The position numbers and the translations under genes were made by a program. A stretch of DNA of 47,320 nucleotides from Streptomyces sp. SM10 (GTDB lineage: Bacteria; Actinomycetota; Actinomycetes; Streptomycetales; Streptomycetaceae): the NCBI RefSeq assembly GCF_002910915.1, contig NZ_NEUF01000124.1, forward strand, positions 1,292-48,611, read 5' to 3'. The notes beneath the pieces are model-generated. The model was not told the origin of the DNA, did not search any database, and worked only from the letters and a program-made list of their open reading frames with translations. This document shows, in pieces, positions 7,993-14,755 of the stretch. Numbering within the stretch: the first letter of the stretch is position 1; the number at the start of each line of letters is the position of its first letter.

Positions 7993-8709
7993 TCAGTCCT
8001 CGCCGAGGTAGGCCTTGCGGACCGATTCGTCGTGGAGCAGGTCGGCGCCGGTGCCGGAGAGGACGACCCTGCCGACCTCCATGACGTGGCCCTGGTCCGC
8101 GAGGGAGAGGGCGGCCTGGGCGTTCTGCTCGACGAGGAGGATCGTCGTGCCGGACGCCTTGAGCTCGACGATGGTCTCCATGATCTTCTGCATCATGATC
8201 GGCGAGAGGCCCATGGAGGGTTCGTCGAGCATGAGGAGCTTGGGCTGGGACATGAGGGCGCGTCCCATGGCGAGCATCTGCTGTTCGCCTCCGGAGAGGG
8301 TTCCGGCGGCCTGCTTGCGGCGTTCCCCGAGGATGGGGAAGAGGTCGTAGGCGCGCTGGATGTCCTTCTCGATGCCCGCCTTGTCGGTGCGGAGGAAGGC
8401 GCCGAGGCGGAGGTTCTCCGTGATGGTGAGGCGGGGGAAGATGTGGCGGCCCTCGGGGGAGTGGGCGAGGCCGAGTGACACGATCTTGTGTGCGGGGATG
8501 CCGGTGAGGGGCTTCCCGTCGAAGAGGATGCGGCCGCCGGACGGCTTGAGGAGGCCGGAGAGGGTGCGCAGGGTGGTGGTCTTGCCGGCACCGTTGGTGC
8601 CGATGAGGGTGACGACCTGGCCGGCTTCGACGGTGAAGGAGATTCCCTTGACGGCTTCGATCTTGCCGTAGGCGACCCTGAGGTCTTCGACCTCGAGCAG
8701 TGCGGTCAC
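7993..8709 (-). CDS. livF: Branched-chain amino-acid ABC transporter ATPase LivF
   Basis: A 238-residue ATPase subunit of a HAAT-type importer. Walker A is GTNGAGKT (residues about 37-44), the Q-loop region is SPEGRHIFPRLT, the ABC signature LSGGEQQ and Walker B LLMLDEPS, followed by the switch His region LLVEQN typical of LivF (Gln-Asn where many ABC proteins have His-Asp). The start GTG at 8709 overlaps the livG stop as GTGA, with AAGGGGA upstream, so the two are translationally coupled. It is the last gene of the liv operon and ends just before the shared terminator. With LivG it would energise the LivM/LivH channel. Confidence 0.94.
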   Translation of the reverse strand: MTALLEVEDLRVAYGKIEAVKGISFTVEAGQVVTLIGTNGAGKTTTLRTLSGLLKPSGGRILFDGKPLTGIPAHKIVSLGLAHSPEGRHIFPRLTITENLRLGAFLRTDKAGIEKDIQRAYDLFPILGERRKQAAGTLSGGEQQMLAMGRALMSQPKLLMLDEPSMGLSPIMMQKIMETIVELKASGTTILLVEQNAQAALSLADQGHVMEVGRVVLSGTGADLLHDESVRKAYLGED

Positions 8710-9620
8710 TGGTCGTCCCCTTCTGTGCTGGTGGTGCGTTGGTCCGGGACCGCCTTGGGCTCGGTCGCCTCGGTGGTCGGGTCCGGGTCCGAGAGGGCTG
8801 TTGCGGTGGCCTTCTCGGGGGTGTCCGCTTCGAAGGGGGTGCCGAGGTAGGCGGCGACGACGCGTTCGTCGCTCTGGACGGTCTCGGGGGTGCCTTCGAC
8901 GAGTTTCTCGCCTTGGACGAGGCAGGCGACGCGGTCGCAGAGGTTGAAGATGAAGCGCATGTCGTGCTCGATGACGAGGACGGCGATGCCCATGTCGCGG
9001 ATGGCGAAGATGAGTTCTTCGGTGACGCGGGTTTCCTGCGGGTTCATGCCGGCGGTGGGCTCGTCGAGGAGGAGGAGTCCGGGGTCGCTGGCGAGTGCGC
9101 GTGCGATCTCCAGCTTGCGCTGGTCTCCGTAGGGGAGGTTGCGCGCGAGGTGGTCGGCCTTGTCCTGGAGGCCGATGAACTCGAGGAGTTCCATGGCGCG
9201 TGCGTGGGAGGCGGCTTCTGCCTTCTTGAATCCGGGGCCGCGCAGGAGGGCTGACCAGAGGCCTTCCTTGGTCCTGGTGTGGCGTCCGACGAGGACGTTC
9301 TCCAGGACGGTCATGTTGGCGAAGAGCCGGATGTTCTGGAAGGTGCGGGCGATCCCTGCCTGGGTGACGAGGTGGGGCTTGGGGGGCAGGACGGTGCCCT
9401 TGTAGCGGACCTTGCCCTCGGTGGGGACGTAGAGGCCGGTGAGGCAGTTGAAGAAGGTGGTCTTGCCCGCGCCGTTGGGTCCGATGAGGCCGACGATCTC
9501 GCCGGCGTTGACGGTGAGGTCGACGTCGCGTACGGCGGTGAGGCCGCCGAAGCGCATGGTGACGCCGCCGGCGTCGAGGACGGGCGTGGTGGTTTCGGTG
9601 GTGGTCGTCATGGTGTTCAC
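8706..9620 (-). CDS. livG: Branched-chain amino-acid ABC transporter ATPase LivG
   Basis: A 304-residue ATPase. Walker A is GPNGAGKT; then ARTFQNIRLFANMTV, the signature LPYGDQRKLEIARAL (LivG-type, degenerate relative to LSGGQ), Walker B LLLLDEPTAGMNP and the LVIEHDM switch. An Ala/Thr/Glu/Pro-rich tail of about 45 residues follows the LivG core (usually about 255 residues) and looks disordered. The GTG start at 9620 overlaps the livM stop as GTGA; an ATG three codons inside (9611) is possible. It pairs with LivF on the cytoplasmic side of the importer. Confidence 0.93.
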   Translation of the reverse strand: MNTMTTTTETTTPVLDAGGVTMRFGGLTAVRDVDLTVNAGEIVGLIGPNGAGKTTFFNCLTGLYVPTEGKVRYKGTVLPPKPHLVTQAGIARTFQNIRLFANMTVLENVLVGRHTRTKEGLWSALLRGPGFKKAEAASHARAMELLEFIGLQDKADHLARNLPYGDQRKLEIARALASDPGLLLLDEPTAGMNPQETRVTEELIFAIRDMGIAVLVIEHDMRFIFNLCDRVACLVQGEKLVEGTPETVQSDERVVAAYLGTPFEADTPEKATATALSDPDPTTEATEPKAVPDQRTTSTEGDDQ

Positions 9621-11335
9621 GCCCCCGCCTTCACGGTGCCGACGCCGGATGCGGGCAGGGCGCCCTCGGGTGTGTCGAGTTGGTCGGTCTCGTGGTATTC
9701 GAGCTGGGCGCGCCGGTTGGCGATGAGGCCTTCGGGGCGGAAGCGCATCAGCAGGATGAGGGCGAGGCCGAAGCCGAGGAGCTGGTAGTCCTGGAGGAAC
9801 TGCAGCTTCGCGGGGATCATGTAGAGGAGCGTGGCGCCGATGAGGGGTCCGCTGATGGTCCCCATGCCGCCGAGGATGACGGCGGCGAGGAGGAAGGCGG
9901 AGTTGGGGGGTACGGGTCCGGCGAAGACGTACATCTCGGGGACGACGGTGCTCTGTACGTGTGCCTGTACGGTGCCGGCGAGGCCGGCGAGGGTGGCGCC
10001 GAGTGCGAAGGCGATGAGTTTGACGCGGAAGCCGTTGATGCCCATGGCGGTGGCGGCGGTCTCGTCCTCGCGGATGGCGACCCAGGCGCGGCCGATGCGG
10101 CTGCTGCCGGCGCGGCTGAAGACGAGGACCACGAGGATCATCGCGAGCAGCATGAGCAGGTAGTAGTTGGCGTATCCGCCGAGTTCGATTCCCAGGACGG
10201 TGTGTGAGTCCCCGAAGTCGTATCCGAAGAAGTTGAGGTCGGGGATGTTGGGTACGCCGTTGGGGCCGTTGGTGATCTGGGGTCCGGATACGCCGTCGAG
10301 GTTGCCGACGGTGATGCGGAAGATCTCGCCGAAGCCGAGGGTGACGATGGCGAGGTAGTCGCCGCGGAGGCGGAGGGTGGGTGCTCCGATGACGACGCCG
10401 AAGACGAGGGAGGCGGCTGCTCCGGTGAGGACGGCTGCCCAGAAGGGGAAGTGGACGTCGAAGGCGGATGCGGTGGTGCCTGAGACGAGGGCGGCGGTGT
10501 AGGCGCCGACGCCGAGGAAGGCGACGTATCCGAGGTCGAGGAGTCCGGCGAGGCCGACGACGATGTTCAGTCCGAGTGCGACGGTCGCGAAGATCAGGAT
10601 GTTGACCGCGATGAGGGTGAACTGGTCGGTGGTCTGGGTGAAGGGGAAGGCGGCGGCGGCGACGAAGGCGGCTGCCACGGCGATGGAGCGGTAGGTGGCG
10701 GTGAGTGCGGAGAGCCGGGCCATGAGGCCGGCTTTGAAGAGGGCGCCGGCGACGAAGCCTGCGGTGATCATGTAGCCGGTGAAGAGTTCGGCGTATTCGG
10801 TGCCGATGCCGTAGGTGACGACGAAGAGGCCGATGCCGAAGGCGGCGACGATGATGAGGATCTCGGCCCAGGAGGGGAGCTTTCTGGGCCGTGCGGCCTT
10901 GTGGGTGTCGTCGGGGAGGAGGAAGGCGGCGAGGGGGATGGCGGAGGCCACTGCCGCGATGAAGCCGCCGGGGTCGAGGTTGACGACGCCGCCGAGTTCC
11001 ACGGCGATGGCGGCGACGGTGAACCAGGTGGTCGCGAAGGTGCCGAGGGCGAGGAGTTGGAGGGCCTTGGTGGTGCCGGTGGGTGCGAGCCAGCGGAGGC
11101 CTGGGGTGTCGAGGGCGGCGAGTGCGTACAGGAGTACGAGGGCGCCTGCGACGAGGGTGAGGACCTGGAGGCCGCCGGGGTAGCCGTAGACGGTGAGGTC
11201 GCCGGGGAACTCGTCGGTGTAGGTCCAGGCCGTGAAGGTGCTGGCGATGGTCGCGACGGCGCCGAGGGCGGTGAGGCGGCGCAGGCCGGTGGTCCGGGAG
11301 GCGGTGCCGTCGGGGGTGGTGGTGTCGGTTGTCAT
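9617..11335 (-). CDS. livM: Branched-chain amino-acid ABC permease LivM, N-terminally extended
   Basis: A 572-residue membrane protein from ATG 11335; GTG 11344, which would overlap the livH stop as GTGA like the other junctions of this operon, is an equally plausible start. The conserved LivM core occupies the last 330 or so residues: ALGLNIVVGLAGLLDLGY, LRLRGDYLAIVTLGFGEI and the cytoplasmic loop RAWVAIREDETAATAMG that contacts the ATPases. In front are about 230 residues with some seven extra hydrophobic segments, making the protein much longer than enteric LivM (about 425). Such extensions are known in Streptomyces homologues; their role is not evident. Confidence 0.91.
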   Translation of the reverse strand: MTTDTTTPDGTASRTTGLRRLTALGAVATIASTFTAWTYTDEFPGDLTVYGYPGGLQVLTLVAGALVLLYALAALDTPGLRWLAPTGTTKALQLLALGTFATTWFTVAAIAVELGGVVNLDPGGFIAAVASAIPLAAFLLPDDTHKAARPRKLPSWAEILIIVAAFGIGLFVVTYGIGTEYAELFTGYMITAGFVAGALFKAGLMARLSALTATYRSIAVAAAFVAAAAFPFTQTTDQFTLIAVNILIFATVALGLNIVVGLAGLLDLGYVAFLGVGAYTAALVSGTTASAFDVHFPFWAAVLTGAAASLVFGVVIGAPTLRLRGDYLAIVTLGFGEIFRITVGNLDGVSGPQITNGPNGVPNIPDLNFFGYDFGDSHTVLGIELGGYANYYLLMLLAMILVVLVFSRAGSSRIGRAWVAIREDETAATAMGINGFRVKLIAFALGATLAGLAGTVQAHVQSTVVPEMYVFAGPVPPNSAFLLAAVILGGMGTISGPLIGATLLYMIPAKLQFLQDYQLLGFGLALILLMRFRPEGLIANRRAQLEYHETDQLDTPEGALPASGVGTVKAGA

Positions 11336-11340
11336 GGCTC

Positions 11341-12273
11341 TCACGCCCGATCCGCGACGCGCTCGCCGAGCAGGCCTTGTGGCCTGACGAGGAGGACGAC
11401 GATGAGAAGTACGAATGCCCAGACGTTGGCCCAGGCGCCGCCGCCCAGTTGTTCCATGCCGGGGATGTGTTCGATGTAGGCGATGGAGAGGGCTTCGGCG
11501 AGTCCGAGGACGACTCCGCCGACCATGGCTCCGTAGATGTTGCCGATGCCGCCGAGGACTGCGGCGGTGAACGCCTTGAGTCCGAGGAGGAAGCCCATCT
11601 CCCAGCCGATCTGGCCCTTGTCGAGTCCGTAGGCGACGGCTGCGACGGCTGCGAAGGCGGCGCCGATGGCGAAGGCCATGACGATGATGCGATCGGTGTT
11701 GATGCCCATGAGCTTGGCCGTGTCGGGGTCCTGTGCGGTGGCCTGCATGGCGCGGCCGCTGCGGCTCTTGGAGACGAACATGCCGAGGGCGAGCATGCAC
11801 AGGGGGGCGAGCACGAGGATGAAGGCGTCCGCGCGCTGGAGGTAGAGGTTGTCGAACAGCTGGAAGGAGCCTCCGTGGAATTCGGGGAAGCTGAGGGGCT
11901 TCTTCGCGTCGGGGTAGAAGCCCCAGACGAGCTGCTGGAGGACGATCGAGAGGCCGATCGCGGTGATGAGGGGGGCGAGTCTGGGGGCTCCGCGCAGGGG
12001 GCGGTAGGCGAAGCGTTCCGCGGCGGTTGCTACGGCGACGGAGGCGATGGCGCCGCCGACGATCATGAGAGGTATGGCCACCAGCAGGGCTGTTCCGCCT
12101 GGGAGCAGTGTGTAGGTGGTGAGGGCGCCGAAGCCCCCGATCATGAAGATCTCGCCGTGGGCGAAATTGATGAGCTGGACGATGCCGTAGACCATGGTGT
12201 ACCCGATGGCTATGAGGCCATAGAGGGCGCCGAGGGCAAGGCCGTTGGCCAGCTGTTGCGGCAGTTCGTTCAC
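11341..12273 (-). CDS. livH: Branched-chain amino-acid ABC permease LivH
   Basis: A 310-residue permease from GTG 12273 with a GGAGG ribosome site 7-8 nt upstream; longer in-frame versions would start in the intergenic hairpin. Hydrophobic helices begin at once (NGLALGALYGLIAIGYTMVY) with the HAAT-family GIVQLINFAHGEIFMIG motif, and the ATPase-contacting loop RAMQATAQDPDTAKLMGI lies near the middle. It forms the heterodimeric channel with LivM, with which it is adjacent or overlapping. Confidence 0.94.
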   Translation of the reverse strand: MNELPQQLANGLALGALYGLIAIGYTMVYGIVQLINFAHGEIFMIGGFGALTTYTLLPGGTALLVAIPLMIVGGAIASVAVATAAERFAYRPLRGAPRLAPLITAIGLSIVLQQLVWGFYPDAKKPLSFPEFHGGSFQLFDNLYLQRADAFILVLAPLCMLALGMFVSKSRSGRAMQATAQDPDTAKLMGINTDRIIVMAFAIGAAFAAVAAVAYGLDKGQIGWEMGFLLGLKAFTAAVLGGIGNIYGAMVGGVVLGLAEALSIAYIEHIPGMEQLGGGAWANVWAFVLLIVVLLVRPQGLLGERVADRA

Positions 12274-12306
12274 CGCAGTGCCTCCGATGAGCTTGTCGGA
12301 TATGAC

Positions 12307-12341
12307 ACCGCGCGAGGGTGCTGTTTGCACCCTCGCGCGGT
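12307..12341 (-). terminator. Intra-operon hairpin between the liv binding protein and livH
   Basis: A perfect 15-bp stem (12307-12321 with 12327-12341) with a TGTTT loop sits in the 109-bp gap between the binding-protein gene and livH. Such hairpins behind the first gene of ABC operons commonly act as partial terminators or mRNA stabilisers, giving excess binding protein over permease. That role is inferred. Confidence 0.75.
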
Positions 12342-12382
12342 CAGGAGCAGGTGGGACGTCGTCGGGCGGTGGTCCGGGGTGG

Positions 12383-13618
12383 TCAGTCCTCGAACGTGGC
12401 GCTCTTGACGTCCTTCCAGGCACCCTTCTGGACCTCGTAGACGGTGAGCTGCTTGTTGGTGGTGTCGCCGAACTCGTCGAAGGAGACCTTGCCGGTCACG
12501 CCGTCGAAGGAGACCTTGGACATGGCCTCGGTGACCTTGGCGCGGGCGTCCTCGGGGAGCTTGCCGTCGTTCTCGGCGGCGACGGCCTTGACGGCCTGGA
12601 TGATGGCCCATCCGGCGTCGTAGGAGTAGCCGCCGTAGGCCGCGTACGGGTCCTTGTAGTTGCCGGCCTTGTAGTCCTCGATGAACTTCTTGGCGGTCGG
12701 GAGTGCTTCGACGGGGTAGCCGATGGAGGTGGCCAGGTCGCCGTCGTTGGCTTCACCGGAGGCGCTGATGAAGGCGGGGTCGAAGATGCCGTCGCCGCCC
12801 ATGGTGGGGATCTTGGCGCCGGTCTTCTTGATCTGGTCGGAGAGCAGACCGCCTTCGGGGTACTGGCCGCCGTAGTAGACGGAGTCGGCGCCGGCGCTCT
12901 TGACCTTGTCGGCGGTGCTGGAGAAGTCGGTCTCCTTGACGGTGACGTGGTCGGTGCCGACGACCTTGCCGCCGAGGCGCTTGAACTCCTCGGAGAAGAT
13001 GGCGGCGAGGCCGGCGCCGTAGGTCTGCTTGTCGTCGACGACGTAGACCTTCTTCTTCTTGGCGTCGTTGAAGAGGTACTGGGCGGCGAACTTGCCCTGG
13101 ACGACGTCGGTGGCGCAGGTGCGGAAGTAGGTGTCGAAGACGCGCTTGCCGTTGCCGCCGGCCCAGTCGTCGCCCTGGCTGAGGGCGGGGTTGGTGTTGG
13201 CGGGGGAGACCTGGACGAGGCCGGCCTTGTCGAAGTCGCCCTGCATGGACTGGGCGACGCCGGAGTTCAGGGGGCCGACGGCGCCGATGACGTCCTTGTT
13301 GCCGACGAGCTTGGCGGCGTTGGCCTTTCCGGAGGCGGGGACGGCCTGGTCGTCGAGGGCTTCGATCTTGAATTCGATGCCGGGGACTTCGTTGTTCTTG
13401 TTGGCGATCTTCGCCGCGAGGTCCACGGAGTTCTTGATGCCCTGGCCGAGTGCGGAGAGGGAGCCGGTGAGCGGGGCGTCGACGCCGATGACGACGGTGG
13501 TCTTGGCGCCGCTGTCGCTGTCGCTCTTGCTGTCGTCGTCGCGCGATCCGCAGGCGGTGAGGGTGAGTGCACCGGTGGTGAGCACGGTGGTGAGGATGAT
13601 CATAGAGCGGTGTCGCAC
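12383..13618 (-). CDS. Branched-chain amino-acid ABC substrate-binding lipoprotein
   Basis: A 411-residue protein from GTG 13618 with an AAAGGAT ribosome site. A lipoprotein signal peptide ends in the lipobox LTAC (Cys at about residue 23), followed by an acidic Ser/Asp linker and then a type I periplasmic binding fold (VVIGVDAPLTGSLSALGQG, then AVGPLNSGVAQSM, and KVYVVDDKQTYGAGLA), the LivJ/LivK family. Anchored outside the membrane, it would deliver leucine/isoleucine/valine or a related amino acid to LivHM. It is the first gene of the operon; the promoter must lie in the 593-bp upstream gap. Ligand specificity is not readable from the sequence. Confidence 0.94.
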   Translation of the reverse strand: MRHRSMIILTTVLTTGALTLTACGSRDDDSKSDSDSGAKTTVVIGVDAPLTGSLSALGQGIKNSVDLAAKIANKNNEVPGIEFKIEALDDQAVPASGKANAAKLVGNKDVIGAVGPLNSGVAQSMQGDFDKAGLVQVSPANTNPALSQGDDWAGGNGKRVFDTYFRTCATDVVQGKFAAQYLFNDAKKKKVYVVDDKQTYGAGLAAIFSEEFKRLGGKVVGTDHVTVKETDFSSTADKVKSAGADSVYYGGQYPEGGLLSDQIKKTGAKIPTMGGDGIFDPAFISASGEANDGDLATSIGYPVEALPTAKKFIEDYKAGNYKDPYAAYGGYSYDAGWAIIQAVKAVAAENDGKLPEDARAKVTEAMSKVSFDGVTGKVSFDEFGDTTNKQLTVYEVQKGAWKDVKSATFED

Positions 13619-14211
13619 GAAAGATCCTTTCCCTGGCGCGGCTTCCTCTGCGTGAGGTGCCGTGGATTCGCCGGGGCGTACTGGTGGATGCAGAGCCGTG
13701 CAGCGACGCGCCCGGCGGCGCGGTGACTGGCCGTGACTCTATGGGGAGGTGGGGAGGTGCGGGATGGGTCCGGTGATGATGTGACTGTCTTGTTATGCCG
13801 TGGGGAAGGCTTGTTGGCCGCAGTGTGGAGATGCGCGGCTTTTGCCCGAGGGGTGGAGTGACCGCATGGTGAGAACCCGCAGCTCTGCTAAGGGGCTTGG
13901 GGTGATCTTGGTGCTGTCGCGCGAATCGGGGCGCAACGGGCGTGGGGATGGTCGGCCGAGTGGGTGGGGCCGGGGTGTGCGGCGTTTTGTGTGTATTGCA
14001 CACGTGTTACGCAGTGTTACATCCGTGCGAAGTGTTTGATGCGTCGCGGGGGTGGTCCTGCTGTTGAAGTGGCTCGTGGAACGGGATCGCCGGTCAGGGG
14101 TGTTGACGGTACGTGTCCGCCAACTCCGGTGAAACGTCTCGGATATGGGTCTGCCCGGTCCGGAATGCGGTGTGCTTTCCGGCCGGGCAGTGGGGTGTTG
14201 GGGTGGTGCGG
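13619..14211. promoter_or_regulatory. Upstream region of the liv operon with GTGTTAC direct repeats
   Basis: This 593-bp gap holds no convincing gene; short frames in it lack family character and ribosome sites. At 14004-14010 and 14014-14020 is a direct repeat GTGTTAC-GCA-GTGTTAC with 10-bp periodicity, one helical turn, in a locally AT-richer patch that also carries GTGTGTATTGCACAC (13990-14004). This looks like a protein-binding site, far upstream of the liv start (about 390 bp). No convincing -35/-10 pair could be fixed. Confidence 0.35.
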
Positions 14212-14682
14212 TCAGCCTCCGGCGGGGCCGGCGGCGTCGCGGAGCAGGCAGGTGAGGCGGGCGGTGCAGACCCGCTTGTCGTGCTCGTCCGTGATGACGA
14301 TCTCGTACGTGGCGGTGGAGCGGCCTCGGTGGACGGGGGTGGCGGTGCCGGTGACGAGGCCGCTGCGGGCGCCGCGGTGGTGGGTGCAGTTCAGGTCGAC
14401 GCCGACGGCGATCTTGGTGGCGCCGCCGTGGAGCATGGAGCCGATGGAGCCGAGGGTCTCGGCGAGTGCGGCGGAGGCGCCGCCGTGGAGCAGTCCGTAG
14501 GGCTGGGTGTTGCCCTCGACGGGCATGGTGCCCACGACGCGTTCGGCCGAGGCCTCGACGATGGTGACGCCCATGCGCTCGCCGAGGTGTCCGGCGGAGA
14601 AGAGGGCCGGGAGGTCGACGCCGAGTGCCGCGTACTCGTCGATGATCTCCTGCGGGAACGTGGGTGCGGTGTGCTCGCCCAT
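14212..14682 (-). CDS. Hotdog-fold thioesterase, PaaI/DUF4442-like
   Basis: A 156-residue protein from ATG 14682 (MGEHTAPTFPQEIIDEY) with GGAGCC upstream. The core shows a PaaI-type hotdog motif: QPYGLLHGGASAALAETLGS, with the HGG/Glu combination that forms the active site in this family, followed by beta strands (IAVGVDLNCTHHRGARSG, then VHRGRSTATYEIVI). Such proteins hydrolyse acyl- or aryl-CoA thioesters, often phenylacetyl-CoA-type intermediates. It lies alone, upstream of the stop of the next reverse-strand gene by about 70 bp. The substrate is unknown. Confidence 0.88.
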   Translation of the reverse strand: MGEHTAPTFPQEIIDEYAALGVDLPALFSAGHLGERMGVTIVEASAERVVGTMPVEGNTQPYGLLHGGASAALAETLGSIGSMLHGGATKIAVGVDLNCTHHRGARSGLVTGTATPVHRGRSTATYEIVITDEHDKRVCTARLTCLLRDAAGPAGG

Positions 14683-14755
14683 GGGGTCCGGCTCCGATCG
14701 TGTGCGGTCGTTCGTTGCTGTGTGCACTGTTCTTATCAGACGGCTGAGCATGCGC

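Noticed and set aside
13800..14039. 79-codon forward frame in the liv upstream region
   Set aside because: No ribosome site, no recognisable domain, and codon use does not match real genes nearby.
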